A stretch of 64,000 bases of DNA from an uncultured bacterium (GTDB taxonomy: Bacteria; Spirochaetota; Leptospiria; Leptospirales; Leptonemataceae): assembly GCA_937928085.1 (NCBI GenBank), contig CALFVU010000008.1:62001-126000 (forward strand), in the 5' to 3' direction. The number at the start of each line of letters is the position of its first letter. Position 1 is the first letter of the stretch. Shown here one piece after another: positions 52,084 through 61,077 of this stretch. Position numbers and translations under genes: made by a program. The notes beneath the pieces are model-generated. The model did not search any database. It was not told where the DNA came from and saw only the letters and a program-made list of their open reading frames with translations.

Positions 52084-52839
52084 GTGAACAAAAAATTTAA
52101 ACTAGAAAATTTTACAATTTCAAATTTAACAAATGTTTTGATAGTTTTAATGGCAGTTGTCAATCTTTTAGATATTTTTTTAGGAATTTCTTATCCAAAA
52201 TTTCAGATACAAATGTTATTTACTGATCAATGGTGGCAAATTTTTTTATTTCCTTTTCGAATTACAAATCAAATTATATCATTAGCGTTTTTTTTATATA
52301 TATTTTGGATGTTTGGTAATCAATTAGAATTTGAGCTAAACACATTTCGATATAATCTTTTTATCTTTTTAGGGTATTTCTTTATATTATTGGGAACTTA
52401 TTTTTATCCTCTGGATGCATATTATGTTTATTTGTCTGTATTTTTTGCAGTTGCTTATTTATATCCCGATATGGAAATTTTACTTTTTTTTGTATTGCCT
52501 GTGAAAATGAAATGGATTGGAATTCTTACTGCACTTTTTATAGTAATGGATTCTGTATATTTATCAATCAATTTTCAAACTTATTATCCAATTCTTGGTC
52601 CCATTTTAGGAATTTTAAATTTTTTATTACTTATTGTATTACCAGATTTAAAAAGAAAAACAAATAGGTTCAAGAAAGGTAATATTTGGAAAAATAAATC
52701 GAAAAAGACAATTCACAAATGTACTATTTGTGGAATAACTGAAGAAGATGATCCTCAAATGGATTTTCGTTATTGTGTTTATTGTAAAGATCATGAATAC
52801 TGCAGAGATCATTTAGATAATCATGAACACATTCAATAA
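52084..52839 (+). CDS. Rhomboid-like membrane protein with a C-terminal zinc ribbon
   Basis: A 251-residue protein with about six membrane segments. The pattern QWWQIFLFPF then FWMFGNQLEFELNTFRYNLFIFLGYFF resembles rhomboid or Derlin-like folds (the WR/GxxxE-type loop and the motif in helix 2). The catalytic GxSG serine motif and the histidine are missing, so it is probably a pseudoprotease. The C-terminus holds HKCTICGITEEDDPQMDFRY, followed by CVYCKDHEYCRDHLDNHEH. That gives five cysteines and several histidines, likely binding one or two zinc ions in the cytoplasm. The start is GTG (52084), divergent from ccmB. Confidence 0.7.
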   Translation: MNKKFKLENFTISNLTNVLIVLMAVVNLLDIFLGISYPKFQIQMLFTDQWWQIFLFPFRITNQIISLAFFLYIFWMFGNQLEFELNTFRYNLFIFLGYFFILLGTYFYPLDAYYVYLSVFFAVAYLYPDMEILLFFVLPVKMKWIGILTALFIVMDSVYLSINFQTYYPILGPILGILNFLLLIVLPDLKRKTNRFKKGNIWKNKSKKTIHKCTICGITEEDDPQMDFRYCVYCKDHEYCRDHLDNHEHIQ

Positions 52840-52884
52840 TTTTAAAAAAAGGATTTATTTTTGGAAGAATCTAAAATTTTTCTA

Positions 52885-52912
52885 TTGACTTAAAATCAAA
52901 ACGTTATAATAT
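52885..52912 (+). promoter_or_regulatory. Candidate promoter for the 164-residue unknown gene, possibly leaderless
   Basis: TTGACT at 52885-52890, 16 bases, TAATAT at 52907-52912. Only seven bases lie between the -10 box and the ATG at 52920, so transcription would start at the start codon. No Shine-Dalgarno sequence fits in that space. An overlapping TATAAT at 52905-52910 has only 14 bases to the -35. Confidence 0.45.
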
Positions 52913-52919
52913 TGTAATT

Positions 52920-53414
52920 ATGGAAGAAAAAGGACAACATCCCACAGTAAAAAGAGTAAAGATTAAAATCGAAAAAAAAGTTGATTATTATTATGATTCT
53001 GAAAGAAAGTTTCTTATAAAATTAGATAAAAAATCTAATAGTAAATTTTTGGATTATCCCAATTTTCAATATTATTTGAATTTTGTAGTTCCTCATCTAA
53101 ATCTTAATGAAAACTATTTAATTCAGAAAACCCTAAATTTTTTACATCCAACAGTATTATTAGAAAAAGTATTAGAATTGAAAAAAGAAAATTCTCAAAT
53201 TTCTTTAAAAAAATTGATCAATGATACTGAATATATGATGATGAAGCAAATTTCTTCTACTTTGATGGGGTGTGATGATGATCCTTCTAAAATTTATGAT
53301 TATTTAGCTAATGTTCTTTTAAAAGCATCCAAAGAATTAGAAAAAATTTATACAGATTTCCATTATTTACTTGCTGAAGAACTTAAGAAAATAGATAAAG
53401 AAAAAGAATCTTAA
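52920..53414 (+). CDS. Unknown soluble helical protein
   Basis: I do not recognise this 164-residue protein. It is basic at the front (KRVKIKIEKKVDYYYDSERK) and mostly helical afterwards, with acidic and basic helices (LEKVLELKKENSQISLKKLI and later KASKELEKIYTDFHYLLAEE). No membrane segment or signal is visible. The start is set by the leaderless-looking promoter upstream. The last four bases overlap the pepA stop of the opposite strand. Confidence 0.6.
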   Translation: MEEKGQHPTVKRVKIKIEKKVDYYYDSERKFLIKLDKKSNSKFLDYPNFQYYLNFVVPHLNLNENYLIQKTLNFLHPTVLLEKVLELKKENSQISLKKLINDTEYMMMKQISSTLMGCDDDPSKIYDYLANVLLKASKELEKIYTDFHYLLAEELKKIDKEKES

Positions 53415-54994
53415 TTTAAAAGTTTAAACAATTCATAAAGTAACCGTAATCCCCAACCTGTAGAGCCTTTTGAATGTTCTGGTCCATTTGGCAACCAAGC
53501 TGTTCCGGCTATATCAAAATGCGCCCAAGGAATTTCTGTAGGTACAAATTTAGATAAAAATCTCATTGCTGTAATAGTTCCAGCAGCTTTCCCTCCAATG
53601 TTTTTTATATCCGCTATATCTGATTTTAATTGCTCATCATAAATGCTCCAATGAGGTAATCGCCAGATTCTCTCTAAGGAAAGATAGCTAGCAGTTTCTA
53701 TTTTTTTATAAAATTCATCAGATGTACACATTACACCAGTTGCATGATGCCCCAAAGCAATAATACAAGCTCCTGTTAATGTTGCAAAGTCTAAGACAAA
53801 TTTTGGATTGTATTGTTTGATTCCATAAGAAAGAATATCTCCTAAAACTAATCTTCCTTCTGCATCTGTATTTTGAATTTCAACACTCGTACCATTATAT
53901 GCATAGTACACATCCCCTGGTCGAGAAGCTTTTCCATCAGGCATGTTTTCTGCCAGTCCCAAAATTCCAATGATTGGATATTTTACCTTAAGAAAACTTC
54001 CTAAAATAACTCCAAACAATGTTAATGCACTTCCAGACATATCGTATTTCATTTCGTGCATGTCCTGAGATGGTTTTAAAGAAATTCCTCCCGTATCAAA
54101 AGTAATACCTTTGCCACACAACAATAGGGGTTTTAGATTTGTCTTTTCTTCAGGTTGATATTCTATAACTACCATTCGAGGAGGTGTTTTAGAACCAGAA
54201 CCCACTGCTAAAATACCATTCATACCTAATTTTTTTAATTCTTTTTCTTTAAAAATTTTAACTTTAACTTTATAATTTTTTATAAATTTTTTTATAAAAT
54301 TTTCATATGTTTCTGGATTGATTACATTTCCGGGTAAAGAACAAATGAATCGATAATAATTAATGAGTTCTGCTAAATTTTTAGATTCATTCAATATGTC
54401 TAAAATTTGTTTTTGAAGTAAATTAACTTTAAGTCCGATTTCAATTTTTGTTTTTTTTGAATTTTGATTCTTTTTATAGATATCTAAAGAATATGCTCCT
54501 ATTTCTATTGATATAAGAATTATTTTTAGAGCTTGAGATAAATCAAAATTTGTTATATAATCCAATAAAATAAATTCTTCGTTTTTTTTGTTTTCCTTAG
54601 ATCTCGTCATTGGATCGTTTTTTGTTTTTTTATCTGTATATTCAATTAGAGCTTCTTCTAAATAAAAAGGAAAAAAAATTGTGATTTTGGATGGCCCGCT
54701 TGAAGCTAAAGAATAACCAAAATTTTTAAAAGCATTTAAAAACACTTCTGGATGAAATTTTTTTCTTTCTCCTAAACCCAAAAAAATAAAATTTTGAATT
54801 TGATAATATTCCCCAACTTTCTTTTTAAAGAACAACTCTTCTTTAAAAAATTCCTCTTTAAGATTAAAAATTGTATTGATTTCTTGATTTGTTGTTTCTT
54901 GAAAAACCGGAACTACTAAAAAGGAATCTTTGAGTTCTTTTGTATGAAAATGAAGAATTGATTTTTTTAAATTAATTTCTTTTGTTAAGTCCAT
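53411..54994 (-). CDS. pepA: Leucyl aminopeptidase (M17 family)
   Basis: PepA removes N-terminal residues from peptides with two zinc (or manganese) ions. The C-terminal catalytic domain has LLLCGKGITFDTGGISLKP (active-site Lys and Asp, near residue 294), MKYDMSGSAL, NTDAEGRLVLGD (Asp and Glu metal ligands) and LDFATLTGACIIALG. The N-terminal half (residues 1-190) is divergent and only weakly like the macro-type domain of other PepA proteins. The length of 527 residues is normal. It is 6 bases behind the Bcp gene in a minus-strand run. Confidence 0.93.
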   Translation of the reverse strand: MDLTKEINLKKSILHFHTKELKDSFLVVPVFQETTNQEINTIFNLKEEFFKEELFFKKKVGEYYQIQNFIFLGLGERKKFHPEVFLNAFKNFGYSLASSGPSKITIFFPFYLEEALIEYTDKKTKNDPMTRSKENKKNEEFILLDYITNFDLSQALKIILISIEIGAYSLDIYKKNQNSKKTKIEIGLKVNLLQKQILDILNESKNLAELINYYRFICSLPGNVINPETYENFIKKFIKNYKVKVKIFKEKELKKLGMNGILAVGSGSKTPPRMVVIEYQPEEKTNLKPLLLCGKGITFDTGGISLKPSQDMHEMKYDMSGSALTLFGVILGSFLKVKYPIIGILGLAENMPDGKASRPGDVYYAYNGTSVEIQNTDAEGRLVLGDILSYGIKQYNPKFVLDFATLTGACIIALGHHATGVMCTSDEFYKKIETASYLSLERIWRLPHWSIYDEQLKSDIADIKNIGGKAAGTITAMRFLSKFVPTEIPWAHFDIAGTAWLPNGPEHSKGSTGWGLRLLYELFKLLN

Positions 54995-55000
54995 AAAATT

Positions 55001-55480
55001 TTAATTCGCTTGTAAATTTTGAATATCTTTTATAACTTCCTGTACATGCTCTTCTACTTTAACTTTCGGATACACTTTTAAAATTTTTAGATCTCTATCA
55101 AGTAAATAAGTCGTACGAAGAATCCCTTCAGAAGTTTTTCCATAAAGTTTTTTTTCTCCCCACACTCCGAAGTAAGTGCAAAGTTCTTTGTTTTCATCAA
55201 CAACCAAAGGAAAATTTAGATTATGTTTTGTTTTAAATTTTTGATGTGAATTTAAATTATCTACAGAAACTCCCACTACATGAAATCCTAAATTTTGCAA
55301 TTCTGATAGATGATCTCGAAAAGAACAAGCTTCTTTCGTACAACCCGGTGTATTATCTTTTGGATAAAAATATAACACAAGTCCACGCTTACCGGAAAGA
55401 TTTTTTAATTCTTGCTTCGATCCATCGTCTAATAAAACTTTAAAATTTTTTACTTTTTTATTTTCTTTTAGCAGATTCAT
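55001..55480 (-). CDS. bcp: Thioredoxin-dependent thiol peroxidase (Bcp/PrxQ)
   Basis: This 159-residue atypical 2-Cys peroxiredoxin has the PrxQ motif LVLYFYPKDNTPGCTKEACS, with the peroxidatic Cys47 and the likely resolving Cys52 five residues on. FHVVGVSVDNLNSHQKF and FPLVVDENKELCTYFGVW follow. It reduces peroxides with electrons from thioredoxin. The presence of trxB 430 bases away on the other strand fits. It is coupled by ATGA to the DUF2203 gene upstream. Confidence 0.93.
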   Translation of the reverse strand: MNLLKENKKVKNFKVLLDDGSKQELKNLSGKRGLVLYFYPKDNTPGCTKEACSFRDHLSELQNLGFHVVGVSVDNLNSHQKFKTKHNLNFPLVVDENKELCTYFGVWGEKKLYGKTSEGILRTTYLLDRDLKILKVYPKVKVEEHVQEVIKDIQNLQAN

Positions 55481-55845
55481 ATATCTTCCTTCTGGTTTTT
55501 TATTAATCTTCGACCGGCAAAGCCCGAATAATAATCATGTTCATAAAAAATATCTTTTTCATCGTATATCCAGCAATAATAACCACTGCCGTTATCAAAA
55601 TCTATAAGCCATAATCCTTTAACTTCTACTCCTATTTCCATCATTTGTAATATCCACAATTGAATTTCTTTACTGATCTGTTCTTCGATTTCTTCTAGTT
55701 CATTTTCAGGTATAATAGAGTTCATTTTTTGTTTTAATTCTTCTACTTTTTTGTAAGCTGTTTCGGTAAGTCGATAAATTATAGGAAATACTTTTTTTGC
55801 ATCTTTTAGTGTCCAAATTTTTTTGTTTGAGTCCACAACTACCAA
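55477..55845 (-). CDS. DUF2203-family protein
   Basis: A 122-residue soluble protein whose family is recognised but not its function. The N-terminal block is WTLKDAKKVFPIIYRLTETAYKKV; a helical middle follows. The C-terminus is GVEVKGLWLIDFDNGSGYYCWIYDE to YYSGFAGRRLI, the family core with conserved Gly, Asp and Trp. Known relatives occur next to varied genes, and here it overlaps bcp by four bases. First gene of the DUF2203-bcp-pepA run, 69 bases from the divergent trxB. Confidence 0.8.
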   Translation of the reverse strand: MVVVDSNKKIWTLKDAKKVFPIIYRLTETAYKKVEELKQKMNSIIPENELEEIEEQISKEIQLWILQMMEIGVEVKGLWLIDFDNGSGYYCWIYDEKDIFYEHDYYSGFAGRRLIKNQKEDI

Positions 55846-55914
55846 TATAAAAAAATTTTATTAAATTTCAAGAAAAGAATGACACTATACAAAAAAAAAT
55901 TAATTTGATGTAGT

Positions 55915-56892
55915 ATGAATCATAGTCAAATTCATAAAGTTGTTATCATTGGTAGTGGACCTGCTGCTCATACCGCAGCTATTTATACTGCTCGAGCAAA
56001 TCTTTCTCCTGTGATGTTTGAAGGGTTTATGGCGGGAGGAATTGCAGCTGGTGGGCAACTCACTACTACAACAGAAGTAGAAAACTTTCCGGGATTTCCA
56101 GAAGGAATTAGTGGTATAGAACTTATGGAACGAATGAGAAATCAATCTTTAAGATTTGGTACTAAAATCATTTCGGAAACGATTTCCAAAGTAGATTTCT
56201 CGGTAAGGCCTTTTCGATTATGGAGAGAAGGTTTCGAAGACGAAGAACCTATTTTATCTCATTCTGTTATTATTGCAACAGGAGCTACAGCAAAAAGATT
56301 ACATATCAAAGGAGAGGATGAATTTTGGCAAAAAGGAATCTCAGCTTGTGCTGTTTGTGATGGTGCTTTACCCATATTTCGAAACAAACCCCTTGTTGTA
56401 GTGGGAGGGGGCGATTCTGCTTGCGAAGAAGCAACTTTTTTAACAAAATTTGGTTCGATTGTATATCTTGTTCATAGAAGAGATTCGTTAAGGGCGTCTA
56501 AAATAATGCAAGAGAGAGTTTTTAAAAATCCTAAAATTAAAATTATATGGAATTCAATTACTATAGAGGCTTTAGGTTCAGAATTATTAGAAAAAGTCAA
56601 AATTCAAAATGTAAAAACTAACGAAATAACAGAATTAGAAGCTAGCGGACTTTTTTATGCAGTGGGGCATAAACCTAATACAGATCCCTTCGTAGGGCAG
56701 TTAGATTTAGATTCAGATGGTTATATTATAACAAAACCTGGTACAACACAAACCAGTATATCCGGAGTTTTCGCAGCTGGTGATGTGCAAGATAAAAAAT
56801 ACAGGCAAGCAATAACAGCAGCAGGTAGTGGATGTATGGCTGCTTTAGAATGCGAGAAATTTTTAGAGACTGTGGAAACTTTACATTACTAA
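55915..56892 (+). CDS. trxB: Thioredoxin reductase
   Basis: TrxB is the flavoenzyme that passes electrons from NADPH to thioredoxin. The FAD fold is [20 protein letters not shown] at the front, the redox pair is CAVC (Cys145/Cys148) in [13 protein letters not shown], the NADPH fold is [17 protein letters not shown], and the second FAD block is [27 protein letters not shown] rather than the common CATC is a small variation. A length of 325 is normal. It is divergent from DUF2203-bcp. Confidence 0.95.
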   Translation: MNHSQIHKVVIIGSGPAAHTAAIYTARANLSPVMFEGFMAGGIAAGGQLTTTTEVENFPGFPEGISGIELMERMRNQSLRFGTKIISETISKVDFSVRPFRLWREGFEDEEPILSHSVIIATGATAKRLHIKGEDEFWQKGISACAVCDGALPIFRNKPLVVVGGGDSACEEATFLTKFGSIVYLVHRRDSLRASKIMQERVFKNPKIKIIWNSITIEALGSELLEKVKIQNVKTNEITELEASGLFYAVGHKPNTDPFVGQLDLDSDGYIITKPGTTQTSISGVFAAGDVQDKKYRQAITAAGSGCMAALECEKFLETVETLHY

Positions 56893-56963
56893 GAGTTCTA
56901 AAAAGTTAAGAAAAAAACAATAAATTTTTTGACTGGTATTCAGGTAGTTTTTTTCTTTCCCTA

Positions 56964-58490
56964 GTGATATTTAATTCAAATGCGTATCTTTATTTTTTTG
57001 TTCTAACTATAATTATCTATTGGTTTTTAGTTTTTTTTAGATCTAAACTTTACTGGCAGAACCTTTTTTTACTTTTTGCTTCTTATTTTTTTTATGGTTG
57101 GTGGGATTGGATATTTTTAAGTTTAATTTGGATTAGCACTATATTAGACTTTGTTGTTTCGAACCAAATCGAGAAATCCCAAAATCCCAAGAAAAGAAAT
57201 CTTTTTTTGCTAATTTCTATTATCGGAAATTTAACTATTTTATTCACTTTTAAATATTATAATTTTTTTATAAGTAATTTTATTGTTTTGCTTAACTTTT
57301 TGTACGAATTAACAAAAAGTTCGGTTTTTTTAATTGAAAAAAATCAAATTTTACTCAATGTGATTTTACCTGTTGGAATTAGTTTTTATACTTTTCAAAC
57401 TATGTCTTATACGATTGATGTTTATAGAAAAGTAATTCCAGCAGAGAAAAATTTTTTAAATTTTTCTTTGTTTGTTTGTTTTTTTCCCCAATTAGTAGCT
57501 GGACCTATTGAAAGAGCTCAAGATCTTCTACCTCAATTAAAAAATACAAGAAATATCACAATACAAGAAATCGTAAAAGGAATTTGGTATTTATTGTATG
57601 GCTATTATTTAAAAGTAGGAGTTGCGGATCACTTAAGTGAGTATGTAAATTTAGTTTTTTTAGAAAATGTAGTGGTTTATAAAACAAATCCTCATTTAGC
57701 TTTCGGGCATGGTAGTGGTCAAATTTTGCTTGCAGGTATGGCTTTTGCTTTTCAGGTATATTGCGATTTTGCTGGATATTCAAATATAGCAAAAGGAAGT
57801 GCAAAGTTTTTAGGAATTCATTTAAGTGAGAATTTTCATTGTCCAGAATTTTCTAAGAATCCAGTAGAATTATATAATCGATGGCATATTACGCTAAATC
57901 GTTGGTTTACGGATTATATATATATACCCCTTGGGGGTAATAAAATGGGTGAATGGATTCAATATAGAAACATTCTTATAGTTTTTTTTATATCTGGACT
58001 CTGGCATGGTGCAAATTGGACTTTTATTAATTGGGGTTTATTGAATGGAATGTATGCAATCTTTTATTTAATTTATAAAAAGAGATTAAAAAATCATATT
58101 GTACAAAATGATTTTTTTAAAAAATATTTTCCAGAAAAATTTCGTATCGTACTATCCATCTTGATTACATATGCTTTTTTTGGATTTGCTGCAATTTCTT
58201 TTCGCTCTTATGATTTTCAACATTCTTTAATTCTTTATAAAGATTTTTTTACAAATTGGAGCCTGGAAGGTACTAATCCATTATCTTTTGATTTTTTTAA
58301 ATATTTATTGATTATTCTAAAAATCGTAATTCCTGTATTATTTTTAGATTATTTTCGATGGAAAACTAACGATCCAGAATGGATTTTTAAAACTTCTTTT
58401 AAAGTTCAATTATTTTTATTTTTGGTTTTATTCTATGTGATTATTCTAAATGGAGTTTTTGGTAAAGATGTTATTTACTTCGCCTTTTAA
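56964..58490 (+). CDS. MBOAT-family O-acyltransferase (AlgI/PatA-like)
   Basis: A polytopic membrane protein of 508 residues with about 11 segments. Key blocks are LFASYFFYGWWDWIFL, GISFYTFQTMSYTIDVYR, FFPQLVAGPIERAQDLLPQL, and NRWHITLNRWFTDYIYIPLGGN. The catalytic His348 is in SGLWHGANWTFINWG. Members move acetyl or other acyl groups to outer polymers or glycans. It begins with GTG at 56964. Its 3' end overlaps the SGNH-like partner gene by 23 bases, the usual arrangement for two-protein O-acetylation systems. Confidence 0.9.
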   Translation: MIFNSNAYLYFFVLTIIIYWFLVFFRSKLYWQNLFLLFASYFFYGWWDWIFLSLIWISTILDFVVSNQIEKSQNPKKRNLFLLISIIGNLTILFTFKYYNFFISNFIVLLNFLYELTKSSVFLIEKNQILLNVILPVGISFYTFQTMSYTIDVYRKVIPAEKNFLNFSLFVCFFPQLVAGPIERAQDLLPQLKNTRNITIQEIVKGIWYLLYGYYLKVGVADHLSEYVNLVFLENVVVYKTNPHLAFGHGSGQILLAGMAFAFQVYCDFAGYSNIAKGSAKFLGIHLSENFHCPEFSKNPVELYNRWHITLNRWFTDYIYIPLGGNKMGEWIQYRNILIVFFISGLWHGANWTFINWGLLNGMYAIFYLIYKKRLKNHIVQNDFFKKYFPEKFRIVLSILITYAFFGFAAISFRSYDFQHSLILYKDFFTNWSLEGTNPLSFDFFKYLLIILKIVIPVLFLDYFRWKTNDPEWIFKTSFKVQLFLFLVLFYVIILNGVFGKDVIYFAF

Positions 58491-59709
58491 GAAATTATTA
58501 ATTAGCTTTATCAGTGTGATTTTTTTTGTGGAAATTCTAGTAAGAATTTTTCCAATATATTATTTTGATAAACCAGAAAAGTTTTTAATCACCTATATAA
58601 AAAACAAAGTTGAGAGTGGGAATCTTTCTTACAAGATGATCATTTTAGGCGATTCTCGTAGTATGTCCTTAAAACCAAACATTCCTTATGTATTTAATTT
58701 TTCTTTACCAGCGATGGGAACCAGATATTATAAATTTTTTGTAAAAAAATATATTAAATATAATCTAAAACCTAAAGCTATTTTATTTGCTGGTTCACCA
58801 ACACTTGTACATAGTGGGAAGGGTAGTCCTCTAGTAGATTCTAAATTAATTCCTTATGTGAATCCCGATATGACTTTAAAAGAGTATTTATACAAAAGAA
58901 GTATTTATAGAATTATGAATTTAAGATTTAATGAAATTTTTAATGCAGAACAAATAAATCAGGAGTTTATGTGGGAGTTTTTTTCCCATCGCTTTTTATT
59001 TTTATTTAGTACTTTTGAAATTTCAGAAATTTATCGCGGTCCCGAATGGTTTTTTATCGTGTCTCAGAGTATACCATTGAATTTTAAAACGTTTAAACAC
59101 AGAGATGCGATTTTAAATTTATTTAATTTAGAAACTTATCGATTTGTTGATAATCATTATGGAACTGAACTTTGCCCTTGTAGTAGGATTTTAGAAAAGC
59201 AATGCCAGACTTCTCCTTCGAATTTTCAAGATAATTGGATTATGCAACAATATATTGAAAAAAATCAAGGAAATTACAACATATCCGATCGAATCCCAAA
59301 ACAAAAATTATTAGAATGGGAAGCCAGAAAACCTGAAGTTATTGAACAACAAAGGGGTATTGCGAATTTTATCCCTGAATTTGATTTTTCAACAAATCAA
59401 GAATTTATACATTACTTACATCAAAATCAAATTTTGTATATTTATATCACTATTCCTTTTCCAGATTATTTTCAAGAAGGTCATTATATTAAAAGTTTTT
59501 TTAAAGAATATGAAAGTTTTTTAAATCAGTTTCCAAATGCTAGAATATTCAAATTTCGCGAGGAATATTATTCTCGAGACCTTTATTCCGATCAGGTACA
59601 TTTAAATTGTTATGGAGCAGAAAAATTAAATTTTGAATTTCAAAATTTTTTGCTTCCAGAAATCTTAAAATATGTGGATCAACGATATAAAGAACTTTAT
59701 GAAAAATAA
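58468..59709 (+). CDS. SGNH-like partner of the MBOAT protein (DUF1574-like)
   Basis: This 413-residue protein starts with one membrane anchor (MLFTSPFKKLLISFISVIFFVEILVR). Then it has an SGNH/AlgX-like catalytic domain outside the membrane: KMIILGDSRSMSLKPN (GDSR nucleophile block) and DQVHLNCYGAEKLN near the end (Asp and His block). That makes a catalytic triad candidate (Ser, Asp, His). The start at 58468 was chosen over 58450 because of the membrane anchor. Partner proteins of this kind in Leptospira carry the DUF1574 name. The substrate polymer is unknown. Confidence 0.78.
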   Translation: MLFTSPFKKLLISFISVIFFVEILVRIFPIYYFDKPEKFLITYIKNKVESGNLSYKMIILGDSRSMSLKPNIPYVFNFSLPAMGTRYYKFFVKKYIKYNLKPKAILFAGSPTLVHSGKGSPLVDSKLIPYVNPDMTLKEYLYKRSIYRIMNLRFNEIFNAEQINQEFMWEFFSHRFLFLFSTFEISEIYRGPEWFFIVSQSIPLNFKTFKHRDAILNLFNLETYRFVDNHYGTELCPCSRILEKQCQTSPSNFQDNWIMQQYIEKNQGNYNISDRIPKQKLLEWEARKPEVIEQQRGIANFIPEFDFSTNQEFIHYLHQNQILYIYITIPFPDYFQEGHYIKSFFKEYESFLNQFPNARIFKFREEYYSRDLYSDQVHLNCYGAEKLNFEFQNFLLPEILKYVDQRYKELYEK

Positions 59710-59727
59710 TAAATAATTGTATTTATT
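59708..59727. terminator. Weak A/T hairpin between convergent genes
   Basis: Arms AATAAATA and TATTTATT with an ATTG loop lie across the ends of the SGNH-like gene and flbB. All pairs are A/T, so it is a poor terminator. On the minus strand it is followed by a short T-rich stretch. Confidence 0.3.
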
Positions 59728-60340
59728 CTTTAAAAATATCTTCTTTTATACCTTCGTCCAACATTAAACTGGTAATTACACTTGCTCTTTCTGATGGCAA
59801 TTGGGATAGCAAAAATGGAACAATGGATGGAGTGCCTTCTTCTTCTGCAATTTGCTCCATTTTTAAGAAAACATCAACAATATCGATATTTTTCCATCCT
59901 TGGATAATTTCGATTACGTTTTGGGGAGGCATAGCGTTCAATCTTCTTGCCATATCTTCAATCATTTTGTTTTTTTCTTTTCTTGCATTTTCCTTTTCTG
60001 TGATTTTTTTCTTTTGTTCTTCTAAATTATTTTTTTGTTCAAGAAGCTCTTTTTCTTTTGCTTGTAATTCTTGCTTTTTTTTATCTAATTCAGCTTTTAG
60101 TTCATTAATTTTTAATTTTTCTTCTTCTAATATGTTTTTTTCTTTTTGTATTTTGTCTTTTTCTAATAGCAATTCATTACCTTTAGCTATATCAATGTTG
60201 GGTATTTCTTTTTCTAAAAACGGAACATATTCTTTTAATGATATGATTCCCCATTGATCAAGTAAATATAAATATATACCTAAAGAAAAAAGAATGATTA
60301 AAGTTAGATAGAATATTTTAACTTTTGGAGATAAAATCAT
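59723..60340 (-). CDS. flbB: Periplasmic flagellar collar/stator-associated protein FlbB (MotE-like)
   Basis: This 205-residue protein has an N-terminal signal anchor (residues 9-29), a long coiled coil (about 50-135; ELLLEKDKIQKEKNILEEEK and onwards), and a compact C-terminal domain (MARRLNAMPPQNVIEIIQGW, then FLLSQLPSERASVITSLML) like the MgtE-N fold of MotE. FlbB is needed for the spirochaete periplasmic flagellar collar and stator assembly. It follows the fliI-fliJ genes as in other spirochaetes. This protein is one of the best taxonomic markers in the window. Confidence 0.88.
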   Translation of the reverse strand: MILSPKVKIFYLTLIILFSLGIYLYLLDQWGIISLKEYVPFLEKEIPNIDIAKGNELLLEKDKIQKEKNILEEEKLKINELKAELDKKKQELQAKEKELLEQKNNLEEQKKKITEKENARKEKNKMIEDMARRLNAMPPQNVIEIIQGWKNIDIVDVFLKMEQIAEEEGTPSIVPFLLSQLPSERASVITSLMLDEGIKEDIFKE

Positions 60341-60566
60341 GATTTTCCCATTTGTTTATGATTTTTTCGATTGTAAGGATTTTTGCTTTTAATTTCTTCT
60401 GAATCAGTTTTGAATATTGTTCACTTTCAAAACCATAAGTAAAGATTGCTAGTTCTTTTTTTGTTAAGTCATTTTGGTGATTATAAAAAAATTTTTCGGA
60501 AACTAAATCACTTTCGATTTCTAAAGTATTTTCGAATTTCTCTTTCTCGTCTGGTTTTGTAATCAA
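60318..60566 (-). CDS. Doubtful small ORF between fliJ and flbB
   Basis: An open frame out of phase with fliJ runs to 60318 and overlaps flbB by 23 bases. A TTG at 60566 would give about 82 residues. The C-terminal part (NDLTKKELAIFTYGFESEQY, then SKLIQKKLKAKILTIEKI) is helical and does not overlap fliJ; it covers the 167-base gap between fliJ and flbB. No start with a Shine-Dalgarno sequence is visible. It could encode a small flagellar protein or be non-coding. Confidence 0.35.
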   Translation of the reverse strand: MITKPDEKEKFENTLEIESDLVSEKFFYNHQNDLTKKELAIFTYGFESEQYSKLIQKKLKAKILTIEKIINKWENHDFISKS

Positions 60567-61074
60567 CGCTTGATTCTTTTTTATATTTATTATCCTCAGA
60601 AATTTGTTTAGATTCTTCCAAAATTTCATATTCTTTTCTTTTTGAATTTTGATTGATTTCAAATAATTCTTTTGTTTCATTTTTTTTCAAACCTTTTTTA
60701 TATTCTTCGAATTTTTTTTCTTTCAGGATTTCCAGTATTCTTTTATTTTTTCTCGCATCTAATACGTTTTGCCTTTTCTCTTCTAATTCTGGTTGTAAAG
60801 ATTGAATGTAATTTTGGACTTTTGTTTTCGTTTCTTGTAATCTATTAAGAAATAAAGTAAAATTCTGAAATACCAAAACATTCTGATTTAAATCAGAAAC
60901 TTGATTAAATTTTGTTATCTCTTTCTTGTATTGATTTTCTAAACTTTGTACTTCTTGATTTGCCTGGTTTATTTTAGAAAGAATTTTTCCAAGTTCATGC
61001 AAAGCTTTTTCTTCCTCTATAGCTTTAATTTTTAAAAGTGCTTCTAAAGGATAACGAAATTTTTTTTGCTTCAT
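60508..61074 (-). CDS. fliJ: Flagellar export chaperone FliJ
   Basis: FliJ is the coiled-coil stalk of the FliI ATPase ring. The front FRYPLEALLKIKAIEEEKALHELGKIL is typical, and almost the entire protein (188 residues) is helical coiled coil. It is somewhat longer than the common 140-150, with a charged tail (SSVDYKTRREREIRKYFRNRK). Position directly behind fliI, three bases away, confirms the call. Confidence 0.87.
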   Translation of the reverse strand: MKQKKFRYPLEALLKIKAIEEEKALHELGKILSKINQANQEVQSLENQYKKEITKFNQVSDLNQNVLVFQNFTLFLNRLQETKTKVQNYIQSLQPELEEKRQNVLDARKNKRILEILKEKKFEEYKKGLKKNETKELFEINQNSKRKEYEILEESKQISEDNKYKKESSVDYKTRREREIRKYFRNRK

Positions 61075-61077
61075 ATA

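Noticed and set aside
59823-60257. Long plus-strand ORF of 144 residues opposite flbB
   Set aside because: It is the mirror of the Lys/Glu-rich coiled coil of flbB (giving a Phe/Ser-rich frame), a typical shadow ORF.
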